DNA from: Enhygromyxa salina
GTDB lineage: Bacteria; Myxococcota_A; Polyangia; Nannocystales; Nannocystaceae
Length of the DNA: 64,000 bases
Reading direction: 5' to 3'
NCBI RefSeq assembly: GCF_002994635.1
Contig: NZ_PVNL01000135.1
Location: 62,001-126,000, forward strand
The notes below the pieces were generated by a model. The model did no database searches, was not told the origin of the DNA, and saw nothing but the letters and a program-made list of their open reading frames with translations. Below, one piece after another: positions 1-10,710 of this stretch; positions within the stretch are counted from its first letter, which is position 1; the number at the start of each line of letters is the position of its first letter. Made by a program: the position numbers and the translations under genes.

Positions 1-693
1 CTGCGGCAGCGTGTGCTCGCCGCGGTGGCCCGCGGCCAGCTCGATCTCGGCCTGGCCGTTCTTGTCTTGCGGCCTGCGGGAATTCGCAATGAATTGCTCG
101 ACATGGGCGCGGAGCGCCGCAGCGTCGCTCAGCGCGCTGTCGAACGCGCTGCGCTCGAGCGTGAGCACGGTGCACGGGGTCTCGGCGCGGACCGTGTAGT
201 CCCAGGTCTGCGCGGCTTGCAGCACCGCCCGATCGCCGAGGTGATCGCCGTCGCCCAGGGTGCCCAGATCGACGGTGTCGCCGTACTGGCCGAGTCGCGT
301 CATGCTGGCTCGGCCACGGGCGATCAAGAACAAGCGCTCGGCCGGCTCGCCCGCCGCAGCGAGGACCTCGCCCGCCGCGAGCTCGCGCTGCACGAAGCGA
401 TCGGCGAGCGCCTCGAGGATCTCGGCGTCCTCGAAGCCCTGCAAGCACGGCAGCTCGCACAGCTCTTGCGGGATCACCCGCACCGAGCCGCCGACATCAG
501 TGAAGTCAATGCGCCCGTCGCCCGCCACGTGGCTCAGGCGACGGTTGACACGATAGACGCCGCCCGAGACGTCCACCCAGGGAAGCAGCCGCAGCAACCA
601 CCGTGGGGTGATTCCCTGCATCTGCGGAACCGACTTTGTGACGCTGGCGAGCTTGCGCGCAGCAGCCGTAGAGAGACTCGTGGTCGTATTCAT
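1..693 (-). CDS. Family 2B encapsulin shell protein with cNMP-binding-like domain, second paralog (partial)
   Basis: The frame is open from the ATG at 693 to the window edge (231 codons), so the C-terminal half of the HK97-type shell fold is missing. The N-terminus (MNTTTSLSTAAARKLASVTK) and the following PQMQGITPRWLL, GGVYRVNRRLS and PQELCELP stretches match the neighbouring shell protein at 736-2133 closely, so the two are paralogs. From about residue 85 comes a cyclic-nucleotide-binding-like beta-roll (FLIARGRASMTRLGQYGD, then GDGDHLGDRAVLQ), the insert that defines Family 2B shells. The usual phosphate-binding Glu and Arg of active CRP-type pockets are not evident. An AGGAG lies about 10 bases before the ATG, and the gene follows the first shell gene by 42 bases. 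By family knowledge it should co-assemble into, or form a second, compartment around the terpene cyclase. Confidence 0.85.
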   Translation of the reverse strand, partial: MNTTTSLSTAAARKLASVTKSVPQMQGITPRWLLRLLPWVDVSGGVYRVNRRLSHVAGDGRIDFTDVGGSVRVIPQELCELPCLQGFEDAEILEALADRFVQRELAAGEVLAAAGEPAERLFLIARGRASMTRLGQYGDTVDLGTLGDGDHLGDRAVLQAAQTWDYTVRAETPCTVLTLERSAFDSALSDAAALRAHVEQFIANSRRPQDKNGQAEIELAAGHRGEHTLPQ

Positions 694-735
694 CAGCTCT
701 GTTCTCCTGGGTGGGCGGCGACGGTCGAGCGCGGG

Positions 736-2133
736 CTAGTCGCCCGAGCGGCCGAGCTCGACGCTCTCGAGCATCGCCATGGCGTCAGGCACCAACACCG
801 CGACCGAGTAGTACGCGCTGACCAGGTACTGCATGATCGCCTTCTCGTTGATACCCATGAACCGCACGTTGAGTCCGGGCTGGTACTCGTCGGGGATCCC
901 GGTCTGATGCAGGCCGACGACGCCCTGATTGTCGGCGCCAGTACGGATCAACAAGATCGAGCTCATCCGCGACTCGGACACCGGGATCTTGCCGCATGGG
1001 AAGATCGGCACGCCGCGCCACGCGGGGACCTTGTGGCCGCCGACGTCGGTGCTGACCGGGTACACGCCGCGCCGGCTGCACTCGCGCCCAAACGCCGCGA
1101 TCGCGCGGGGGTGGGCCAAGAAGAAGCCGGGCTCCTTGTCGACCATCGACAATAGCTCGTCCATGTCGTCGGGCGTGGGCGGGCCGCTGTGGGTGTGGAT
1201 CCGCTGATCGAGGTTGGTGTTGTGCAGCAACCCAATCTCGGGGTTGTTGAGCATCTCGTACTCCTGCCGCTCACGCAGCGCCTCGATCGTCAGGCGCAGC
1301 TGCTGCTCGGTCTGGTTCATCGGGTTGTTGAACAGGTCAGCGACCCGCGTGTGCACCTGCAGCACGGTCTGGGCCACGCTCAGCTCGTACTCGCGCGGCT
1401 TGAGCTCGTAGTCGACGAACGCGCCGGGGAGCACGTACTCGCCCTTGTGGCCGGCCGACATCTCGATCGCGGCCTCGCCCTCGTTGTCCTGCGGCAGCGC
1501 AGCGCGGGCCTTGAAGCCCTCGACGTGGGTTCGGAGCGCCTCGGACTGCTCGATCATGGCGTCGAACACGTCCTGCTGCAGCGTGAGCACGGTGCAGGTG
1601 GTGACGGCCTTGGCCGTGAACTGCCAGTAATCCTGCGACTCGAGCAGCGCCTGGTAGCTGAAGTGATCGCCGTCGGCCAGGGTGTCCAACACCGTCATGT
1701 CGCCGTACTTGCCGGCGCCGATCATGTTGACCTTGCCGTGCGCGATCAGACACACCGAGTCGGCGGGCTTGCCCAATTCGACGATCACATCGCCGGGCTG
1801 CAGGTCACGCTGAACGAAGCGATCGGCGAGCGCCTGCAGCACCTCGATGTTGTCAAACCCGCGCAGGACCGGCAGCTCGCACAGCTCCTGCGGCACGACC
1901 TGGACCTTGGCCCCGATGTTGGTGAAGGTCACGCGACCGTCACCCACCGCGTAGCTCAAGCGACGGTTGACACGATACACGCCGCCTTGAACGTCGACCC
2001 AGTGCAGCAGCTTGAGCAGCCACCGCGACGTGATGCCCTGCATCTGCGGGGTGGACTTGGTCGTCGTCGACAGGTTGCGCGCGGCCGACGTGTCCAAGCT
2101 CGTATGAAGGTTGGTCTCTTCGTTATTTGCCAT
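736..2133 (-). CDS. Family 2B encapsulin shell protein with cNMP-binding-like domain
   Basis: A 465-residue protein, the usual length of Family 2B encapsulins. The N-arm and first part of the HK97 fold span roughly residues 1-87, the cyclic-nucleotide-binding-like domain about 88-205 (CLIAHGKVNMIGAGKYGD, GDHFSYQALLESQDYWQF), and the rest of the shell fold about 225-465 (EPGFFLAHPRAIAAFGREC, YYSVAVLVPDAMAML). The nucleotide pocket is degenerate: where active domains have FGE-x-ALL...R-A, this one has FSYQALLESQDYWQFTA, so nucleotide binding is doubtful. ATG at 2133 is preceded by AGAAGAGA. The gene lies 73 bases after the geosmin synthase and 42 before a second shell gene, all on the minus strand. 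This is not a CRP/FNR regulator: there is no helix-turn-helix. The shell is expected to be a cytosolic icosahedral cage; that the cyclase is its cargo is inferred from synteny and the cyclase tail. Confidence 0.9.
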   Translation of the reverse strand: MANNEETNLHTSLDTSAARNLSTTTKSTPQMQGITSRWLLKLLHWVDVQGGVYRVNRRLSYAVGDGRVTFTNIGAKVQVVPQELCELPVLRGFDNIEVLQALADRFVQRDLQPGDVIVELGKPADSVCLIAHGKVNMIGAGKYGDMTVLDTLADGDHFSYQALLESQDYWQFTAKAVTTCTVLTLQQDVFDAMIEQSEALRTHVEGFKARAALPQDNEGEAAIEMSAGHKGEYVLPGAFVDYELKPREYELSVAQTVLQVHTRVADLFNNPMNQTEQQLRLTIEALRERQEYEMLNNPEIGLLHNTNLDQRIHTHSGPPTPDDMDELLSMVDKEPGFFLAHPRAIAAFGRECSRRGVYPVSTDVGGHKVPAWRGVPIFPCGKIPVSESRMSSILLIRTGADNQGVVGLHQTGIPDEYQPGLNVRFMGINEKAIMQYLVSAYYSVAVLVPDAMAMLESVELGRSGD

Positions 2134-2206
2134 CTTGAATTCTCTTCTCTCGGTCAGTGTGGTCGAACAAATGGGACGCAGCCGAGCGCTCTACGAGCGC
2201 GACAAG

Positions 2207-4645
<2,439 letters not shown>

Positions 4646-4915
4646 GGTGCGCTGCTATCGCATCGCTGCTCGCGCTGCTAGTTGGCACTTCGTTGATATT
4701 GACAGCGCGATCTGCCACAAAAAGCGGCGCGGGATCGCGCCTCGGAGCCATAGCGCAAGCAACGCGTGGCTATGTGTGCCCTGCCAAGCCGTCCAGGAGC
4801 AATCCAAAAGTTGGGGCGGTCTCGCGCCTGCGAGTGATCGTCCCCACACGCGAGGGATTCGGCGGCCATCGGCCCGGCAAAGTGCAGGATCGCCGCAGGG
4901 AGCATATAAAGGTGC

Positions 4916-6367
4916 GTGGCCGAGCCCCCCGGCAAGCGTCGCTACAGCCTGCGGGTCGAGCTGATCGCCATGCTCACGATCGTGCTGGTCATGGCCGTGG
5001 TCTCGCTCTCGTTCACCGCCGAGTGGCTGGGCCAGCGCCGTCATGATCAGCAAGAGATCGAGCGACTGCAGAGTCACGCCCGCGGGCTGGCCATGCTCGC
5101 TGCCCGCTCGTTTCGCAACGGTGACTTTCAGCGCGACTCGCTCGAGGAGCTGCTCCACGACTCCTCCGCGCAGCTCGGCGTGTCCTACGAGGTCCACCGC
5201 GTGCGCACCGACGACGCGCTCGAGCAGCTGGCCAGCGTCGGCGTCCACGCGGGGTTCGATGGGCTCCCAGACCCCCCGACCGAGCTGGGCTCGCGCGTTG
5301 ATGATCAGCTGCTGGACCGCTACCAGATGCTGATCATCGACGAGCCGATCCCCAGCCGCGACGGTCAGCGCGTGTCCCTGCGGATGATCGCGGAGCACTC
5401 GCCCTGGGCCCGCAGCCACGACTGGCGCGAGATGTTGATCGTCGCGGTCGGCGTCGGGGTGCTGCTGTTGGTGCTCGGCGGCCTGCTGCTGGAGCTGCAG
5501 GTGCTGCGACCCACGCGGGCGCTCGAGGCTGCGGTCGCCCGGGTCGCGAGGGGCGAGCTCGACGTCGAGGCCCCGACCGAAGGCCCCGCTGAGCTCGCCG
5601 AGCTCGCGCTCGCGTTCAATGACATGACGGCCTCGCTTCGCGAGCAGCAGTCAACGCTCGCGAGCGCGCGCGAGCGGCTGCAGCGATCCGAGCGTCTGGC
5701 CGCGATCGGGCGACTCGCCGCCGGGGTCGCGCACGAGGTCGGCAACCCGCTGGCGGCGATCGTTGGCTACACCGAATTGCTGCTCGGCGAGCCCGAGCTC
5801 GGCGCCGACGCCAGCGATCTGCTGGTCCGCGTGCAAGCCCAGACCCAGCGCATCCAGACGATCGTCGCGCAGCTGCTCGACTACTCGAAGCCAGCCAAGA
5901 AGGTCACGCTCGCGTTCGGTGTGGTCGCGCGCGCGCAAGAGGTCGTCACGCTGCTGCGCGCCGACCCCCGCTGCGCTGGCGTGACGCTGGAGGTCGCCGG
6001 GGATCCCGAGCTCGAGGCCCTGGCCGATCCTGCGCTGGTCGAGCAGATCCTGATCAACCTGGTGCTCAACGCCGCGCGGGCCGCTCGTGAGGGCGAGGGC
6101 GATCAGCCCAAGGTCCGCGTGCGGGTGCGGCTGCTCGACGACGCCCTGGCCATCGATGTTCGCGACAATGGCCCCGGTGTGCCCGAGCACGTGCGGCCGC
6201 GCCTGTTCGAGCCCTTCTTCACCACCCGCAGCGCCGGCGAGGGCACCGGGCTCGGGCTCGCGATCTCGCAGGGCCTGGCCGAGGGCATGGACGGCTCGCT
6301 GGAGTACCTCGACAGCGACGGACCCGGCGCGCTGTTCCGCCTGCGGGTGACGGCGAAGCTGGCGTAG
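4916..6367 (+). CDS. Membrane sensor histidine kinase
   Basis: A 483-residue sensor kinase. One transmembrane helix lies at about residues 15-35, a periplasmic sensor region of some 135 residues follows, and a second helix sits at about 173-196. A HAMP-like linker leads to the dimerisation domain with the phospho-accepting His in GVAHEVGNPLAAIVGY (H273). The ATPase domain has the N-box (INLVLNAARAA), G1 (DNGPGVPE), F-box (FEPFFTT) and G2 (GTGLGLAI), so it is complete. The start is GTG at 4916, placing a basic KRR stretch just before the first helix. It is transcribed away from the geosmin/encapsulin operon across a 270-base gap and is followed convergently by the receiver protein at 6394-7542. 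Its partner regulator and signal are unknown; the adjacent receiver protein is a plausible but unproven partner. Confidence 0.9.
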   Translation: MAEPPGKRRYSLRVELIAMLTIVLVMAVVSLSFTAEWLGQRRHDQQEIERLQSHARGLAMLAARSFRNGDFQRDSLEELLHDSSAQLGVSYEVHRVRTDDALEQLASVGVHAGFDGLPDPPTELGSRVDDQLLDRYQMLIIDEPIPSRDGQRVSLRMIAEHSPWARSHDWREMLIVAVGVGVLLLVLGGLLLELQVLRPTRALEAAVARVARGELDVEAPTEGPAELAELALAFNDMTASLREQQSTLASARERLQRSERLAAIGRLAAGVAHEVGNPLAAIVGYTELLLGEPELGADASDLLVRVQAQTQRIQTIVAQLLDYSKPAKKVTLAFGVVARAQEVVTLLRADPRCAGVTLEVAGDPELEALADPALVEQILINLVLNAARAAREGEGDQPKVRVRVRLLDDALAIDVRDNGPGVPEHVRPRLFEPFFTTRSAGEGTGLGLAISQGLAEGMDGSLEYLDSDGPGALFRLRVTAKLA

Positions 6368-6393
6368 GCCCGCGCGAGCCGCCTGGTCTGCGG

Positions 6394-7542
6394 CTACTCG
6401 TCTTGACCGTGTTGTGGACCGTCTTGGAGGTTCGCGGCCTCGTCGGCCCGACGCGCGTGCTCCATCAGCAGGTAGGTCAGCTGGGTCAGCTCGCCCGCCG
6501 CTTCGGGCATGTCGCCGTCGTCGGTCTGCGCAAACTCGAAGTTCCCGGTCGGCCAGTCGAGCAGCTCGAACACCCGATCATGCGCGTGCGAGTAGTTGCC
6601 CAGGTTCTCGACGCCCGCGAGCGAGCCGCGGTTGATCTCGAGCACCGCCTGATCGCGGCCGTTGTCGAGCAGCAGCCGACCGCTGCGCTTCTCGGACTCG
6701 AGGAACGACATCAAGCTGCCGAGCTTGACGTGCTCGAGGTCCCCGCGCAGCCCCTGGCCGCCCTGCCCGAGCGCGCTCGTGGCGGCGGGGATCGACCGGT
6801 TCTTGTGGCGGGCGAGGACCCCGTGGAGCCGCGCGAGCACCTCGTCGGCGCCCGTGTCCTTCGACAGGAAGTCCTCGACGCCCATGCGATAGGCCTGCAG
6901 ACGCGAGAGATCGTCGGTCAGCCGGGTGAAGAACACGAACGGGATGTGGGCCAGGCGCTGCCGCGCTCGGGTCATGCGCAGGAACGTCCAGCCGTCCATG
7001 ACCGGCATCTCGACGTCGGACAAGATGATCTCGGGTGGGCGCTTGAGAGCGGCCGCGATCGCGACGAGTCCATTCTCCGCGACACGAACCCGCAGCCCGC
7101 GATCCCGCAGCGCGTCACCAAGCTCGATGCGCACGCCGACCGAGTCGTCGACCAACAGCAGGTTGATCGGGCCGACGTCCTCGACCGTGTTCGGCTTGGC
7201 CTCCGACGAGATCGCTCCGCTGACGCAGCTCTCGAGCGCCTGGGTCTGCTCGGCCGAGAACGTGGCGAGCTGGACCTGGATCTCGTCGGAGCCAGGCTTT
7301 TGGCCCCCCTGTGCCCGGTAGCCGCCAGCGCTGTGCTCGCGGGTGCTGCCCTTGAGGTACAGCACCTTCTGGTTGGGCAACACCAGCTTGATGCGCACGT
7401 CCTGGCCCGGCCCCAGCCCCATCTCGGCGGGCAACATCAACACCCCCTTGCGAAGGTGATCGCCATACTCGACCAAGAAGTCGTCGTAGGATTCGAACCC
7501 GATCTTGAAGATCGGCGGCTTGGCGCTGGGAGGCCCCGGCAT
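6394..7542 (-). CDS. Response regulator with PilZ-like N-terminal and C-terminal PATAN (DUF4388) domains
   Basis: A 382-residue, three-part cytoplasmic protein. Residues 10-100 resemble the myxobacterial PilZ-like domain (FESYDDFLVEYGDHLRKG, then GQDVRIKLVLP). Residues 126-245 are a receiver domain with acidic pair LLVDDS, phospho-acceptor D176 in ILSDVEMPVMDGW, and a Lys in FLSKD. Residues 265-345 form a PATAN/DUF4388 domain (GDLEHVKLGSLMSFLESEKRSGRLLLDNG), a module of myxobacterial and cyanobacterial motility and adaptation regulators. There is no DNA-binding output, so it probably acts through protein contacts. The start at 7542 fits the conserved PilZ-like beginning. The gene converges with the histidine kinase, with 26 bases between stops. 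Confidence 0.85.
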   Translation of the reverse strand: MPGPPSAKPPIFKIGFESYDDFLVEYGDHLRKGVLMLPAEMGLGPGQDVRIKLVLPNQKVLYLKGSTREHSAGGYRAQGGQKPGSDEIQVQLATFSAEQTQALESCVSGAISSEAKPNTVEDVGPINLLLVDDSVGVRIELGDALRDRGLRVRVAENGLVAIAAALKRPPEIILSDVEMPVMDGWTFLRMTRARQRLAHIPFVFFTRLTDDLSRLQAYRMGVEDFLSKDTGADEVLARLHGVLARHKNRSIPAATSALGQGGQGLRGDLEHVKLGSLMSFLESEKRSGRLLLDNGRDQAVLEINRGSLAGVENLGNYSHAHDRVFELLDWPTGNFEFAQTDDGDMPEAAGELTQLTYLLMEHARRADEAANLQDGPQHGQDE

Positions 7543-7751
7543 CGTGGTGCTTGGATCTTAGGCGCAAGCACTGCGTCAGCCAACCAGAGTTCACAGCCGG
7601 GGGACCTGGGCTGCTGGATCGTGTCGAGCCCGGTTGCGGCGTTGGCGGGGAGGCCGACGGGGTGGAAGGAGCGGCCCGTGGGCCGCAAACGTGGAGTTTG
7701 CGGCAGGGACAGGCAGCGAGCGGTCGACTGAACTGCTACATTGGCGCCCAC

Positions 7752-9002
7752 TTGAGCGAGCCCTACACACCGCGGATCGCCGCGGATCCTCGGTCCCGGC
7801 CCCCAGGCAAGCCGACGTCGCTCGACTCCACACTCGACGCGGTCGTGGCTGGGCTCGGGTGGGTGCTCCTCGGCTTGATCTCGCTGGTGGTCACCGTCGT
7901 CACGCTGCTCACGGTGTTCTCGCTGGCTCGCAGCGCAAACGAGGACTGGCATCCGACCTGGGGCTGGCTGCTCGCGCTCGCGCTCACGCTCGGGCTTCCG
8001 CTGGCGCTGGCCGCCTGGAAGCACCACGAGCAACCCAAGCACATCAAGCTCGCGATGACCTGGCTGCCCGGGGCCTGGAACGCCAGCGCGCTCGCGATCG
8101 CGGTGCTGCTGATCCCCGATCTGGTCGGCACCGCGTTGCGCAGCTGCGAGTGGATCGTCCAAGGGCACCTCGGCGACGCCCACTCGGCCACGCGAAAGCT
8201 CAGCGCGTTCGGGCACGAGGCCGCGGACAACATCGACCCCGGCGGTGGCGAGTTTCCAAAGCCCGTGCTCGAGAACACGCGGGTGGCCCTCGACCGCGAC
8301 ATCATCGTGCCGTTCACCGAGCAGGGCGCCGCGATCTTCTTGTCGCTCGAGCTGGAGGGCCCCAGCGGCCTGACCAAGCAGGTCGACTACCTGTTCGATA
8401 CCGGCGCGTCGTACACCACGCTGACCTCGGCGACCGCTCACGAGCTTGGCATCGAGATCCCCGACGACGCCCCCAGCCTCGAGTTCAACACCGCGAGCGG
8501 GCTGCGAGAGTCGCGAATGGTCCACCTCCCGGCCCTGATCCTGGGCGACGTGCGGATCCCCGGCCTGCTGGTCTCGGTCTGCGACTCGTGTGCCACGGAC
8601 CGAACCGGCGGGCTCCTGGGCCTCAACGTGATGCGCGAGTTCTTGGTCCAGATGGACTACCAGGGCAGCCGCATGCGCTTGCTGCCGCGCATCCACGAGG
8701 GCCGGCCGAACCGGGCCTACGACATCGGGCCGATGCTGGATCTGGCCGTCGAGGGCCGCCCCGAGATCTGGCTTGGCCGGATCCGCTGGGTCGTGACCAT
8801 GACCAACACGGGCTCGGTCCCGATCGAGGGCGCGATGCCGCGAGTCGACTTCAAGAATGGTCCAAGGCTGTTCGGCGAGCGGGTCGAGCGGATCGAGCCC
8901 GGCGAGATCGGTCGCTCGCTGCTCGTCGGCGAGGTCGTCGAGGACGGCCAGGACACCGGCTCGCTCGAATTCACCCTGATGCTGGTCGAGGCGTACTGGT
9001 AG
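7752..9002 (+). CDS. Membrane-anchored retropepsin-like aspartic protease
   Basis: About 416 residues from the proposed TTG at 7752. Two or three hydrophobic helices come first (VLLGLISLVVTVVTLLTVF; LLALALTLGLPLALAAW; ALAIAVLLIPDLVGTAL). A single-lobed aspartyl protease domain follows, with the catalytic signature YLFDTGASYTTLT and the later flap/hydrophobic-Gly motif GGLLGLNVMREF. Such domains work as dimers. The C-terminal 110 residues look like a beta-rich domain. The frame is open back to 7551, but that stretch would overlap the promoter region between this gene and the divergent regulator and reads as non-protein, so I prefer 7752; no clear ribosome-binding site decides it. The next gene starts 6 bases after the stop, suggesting an operon with 9008-9784 and 9781-10641. 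The substrate is unknown. Confidence 0.75.
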   Translation: MSEPYTPRIAADPRSRPPGKPTSLDSTLDAVVAGLGWVLLGLISLVVTVVTLLTVFSLARSANEDWHPTWGWLLALALTLGLPLALAAWKHHEQPKHIKLAMTWLPGAWNASALAIAVLLIPDLVGTALRSCEWIVQGHLGDAHSATRKLSAFGHEAADNIDPGGGEFPKPVLENTRVALDRDIIVPFTEQGAAIFLSLELEGPSGLTKQVDYLFDTGASYTTLTSATAHELGIEIPDDAPSLEFNTASGLRESRMVHLPALILGDVRIPGLLVSVCDSCATDRTGGLLGLNVMREFLVQMDYQGSRMRLLPRIHEGRPNRAYDIGPMLDLAVEGRPEIWLGRIRWVVTMTNTGSVPIEGAMPRVDFKNGPRLFGERVERIEPGEIGRSLLVGEVVEDGQDTGSLEFTLMLVEAYW

Positions 9003-9007
9003 CCGTG

Positions 9008-9784
9008 ATGCCCATGCAGCTTCCCATCGCAGTGGCAACCGCAGCGGCGTGGCTCGGCGCTCGTCTGGCCTCGAATTTGTCCTGGGGCCCGCCCGAGCTC
9101 GGCGGCCAGCGGGTCCCCGACGGCGACCAAGACATCAACTGGCTGCTCGACGCGCCGTGGGCCAAGGTCGCCCTGCTGATCACGCTGGCGGTCGGGGTCA
9201 TGGTCGTGACCAACTCCGTGATGCGCAAGAAGCGGGGCCGCCGGGGCATCCGCCGCAAGCCCGACTTCGACCTGCACGTGGCCAAGCTCGAGCGGCTGCC
9301 GATCAGCACGATCGCCGCCGCCAAGGCCGGCGCGGTCCACCTCGTCGGCACCCTGCAGCAGGGCGAGGGCGCGCTCGGTACCGGAGCGCACGCCTGCGTC
9401 TATCAAAACCGCGCCAAGTCCTCGCGGGCCACGGCGATCGCGGCAGAGATGATCTTGTTGAGTGACGACAGCGGCGTGGTCGGTCTCGAGCAGCTCGAGG
9501 CCGCGCGGGTCATCGCCCCGCGCGAAGACCATGGACCCCACGACACGATCGCGCTGTACCTCGGTGACCGGGTCGAGGTCGTGGGCGAGCTGATGATCTT
9601 CGAGCAACCCCAGCCCGCAGCCGGGCAGGTGCTGCGTGGCATGCTCGGCGGACTTGGACAGATCCAGGTGCGCGTGGTCGAGCGGCCCCAACACGCCCAG
9701 CCCGCCAAGCCCGCCAAGCCCGCACCAGCGGCCGAGCCAGCAAGCGACGCCGACGACCCCCAACCCGACGCACAGACACCATGA
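9008..9784 (+). CDS. Single-pass membrane protein of unknown function
   Basis: A 258-residue protein. An N-terminal Ala-rich hydrophobic segment (PIAVATAAAWLGARLA) is followed by a clear transmembrane helix near residues 54-72 (VALLITLAVGVMVVTNSVM) and a strongly basic stretch RKKRGRRGIRRK, so the following domain is probably cytoplasmic. The soluble domain of about 150 residues is beta-rich (AGAVHLVGTLQQGEGAL, DTIALYLGDRVEVVGELMIFEQP) and vaguely like the membrane-associated GIDE/NfeD-type barrels; I would not assign it. It ends in an Ala/Pro tail. It sits 5 bases after the protease gene and overlaps the next lipoprotein gene by ATGA, so all three are probably co-translated. Confidence 0.75.
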   Translation: MPMQLPIAVATAAAWLGARLASNLSWGPPELGGQRVPDGDQDINWLLDAPWAKVALLITLAVGVMVVTNSVMRKKRGRRGIRRKPDFDLHVAKLERLPISTIAAAKAGAVHLVGTLQQGEGALGTGAHACVYQNRAKSSRATAIAAEMILLSDDSGVVGLEQLEAARVIAPREDHGPHDTIALYLGDRVEVVGELMIFEQPQPAAGQVLRGMLGGLGQIQVRVVERPQHAQPAKPAKPAPAAEPASDADDPQPDAQTP

Positions 9785-10641
9785 ACACGCGACTCCCCAC
9801 CACGCTGATCTCCCTGCTCACCCTCGCAGCTCTGGCCGTCGCGCCGGCTTGCAAAAAGGAACCGACCGTCCAACCCGACGACGTCGAGACGGGCGACGCC
9901 GACGCCGACCCCGAGCCCGAGCCGCCCGAGGTCGAGCCGCTGCCTCCCCAAGATCCCGATCCCGCCGCCATCTCGTCGCTCTACCAGCGCTACTTGCAAG
10001 GTGAGTACGAGGCCGTCGCCGCGTCAGCGGCGGAGCTGCGCGACACGATGACGTCCGACACCCAGGTCCGCGCCAACGCCATGGCCGGGTCGCTGCTGGC
10101 CCTGGCCGCCGTCGAGGCGGTCCCCGAAGACGCCAAGGTGGCCGCGCAGCAGGCGGTGCAGGACGGCGAGCGCCTCGGTGACGTGGAGGTCCAACAGCTC
10201 GCGGCGATCGCCCACGCGACCTATCTGGTCCGCGTGCACGAGGCCGCCACCGGCCAGACCGAGCTCGAGGCCGCGCTCGCGCTCGGCGGGCCTTACAAGA
10301 GCCTCAACCACCTGATGTTGGCCGAGGCTCACCTCAACCAGGCGTTTGGCGAGGGCGAAGAAGACACCCAGATCAAGCACCCCGAGCGCCTCGACCAGGC
10401 CCAGGCCGAGTACGAAGCCGCGCTCGACGGCACCGCACCGCTGCTCGACGGCGCCGCCCACGAGGGTCTGGCGGCCGTCGCCAAGTACAAGCGGGACAAG
10501 GACGCCGTGTGCGTCCACGCCCAGCAGGCCGAGGATCTCTACGCGGCCAACAACGCGAGCGACTACATCCGCGAGGTGCCCTCGCTGCTCGCTCAGGACT
10601 CGCGCTGCAAGAAGTTCAAGAAGGCCGAGAGCCCCGAGTGA
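9781..10641 (+). CDS. Lipoprotein with TPR-like helical repeats
   Basis: A 286-residue protein. A signal peptide ends in the lipobox LAVAPAC, so Cys24 is the likely lipidated residue. An acidic, Pro-rich linker rich in Asp and Glu follows, then about 220 residues of Ala-rich helices resembling tetratricopeptide repeats (ISSLYQRYLQGEYEAVAASAAEL; LNHLMLAEAHLNQAFGEGEED; LDQAQAEYEAALDGTAPLLDGAA). TPR lipoproteins usually scaffold envelope complexes. The ATG overlaps the preceding stop (ATGA), tying it to the membrane protease operon. Confidence 0.8.
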   Translation: MNTRLPTTLISLLTLAALAVAPACKKEPTVQPDDVETGDADADPEPEPPEVEPLPPQDPDPAAISSLYQRYLQGEYEAVAASAAELRDTMTSDTQVRANAMAGSLLALAAVEAVPEDAKVAAQQAVQDGERLGDVEVQQLAAIAHATYLVRVHEAATGQTELEAALALGGPYKSLNHLMLAEAHLNQAFGEGEEDTQIKHPERLDQAQAEYEAALDGTAPLLDGAAHEGLAAVAKYKRDKDAVCVHAQQAEDLYAANNASDYIREVPSLLAQDSRCKKFKKAESPE

Positions 10642-10710
10642 CCTGACCTCGAGGATGGCGCGTCGCGATGGTCGAGCGAGGGCTGATATGCTCTCGCTCG
10701 CGCCCGGCCC

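Noticed and set aside
736..2133. CRP/FNR-type transcription regulator
   Set aside because: The cyclic-nucleotide-like domain is present, but there is no helix-turn-helix, and both flanks fit the Family 2B encapsulin shell fold and synteny.
4680..4730. Sigma-70 promoter for the histidine kinase at TTGACA (4699-4704)
   Set aside because: No plausible -10 hexamer lies at the correct spacing.
7634..9784. One large 716-residue gene
   Set aside because: Its first two thirds lie over the aspartic protease gene in another frame and are not protein-like; only the part from 9008 is real.
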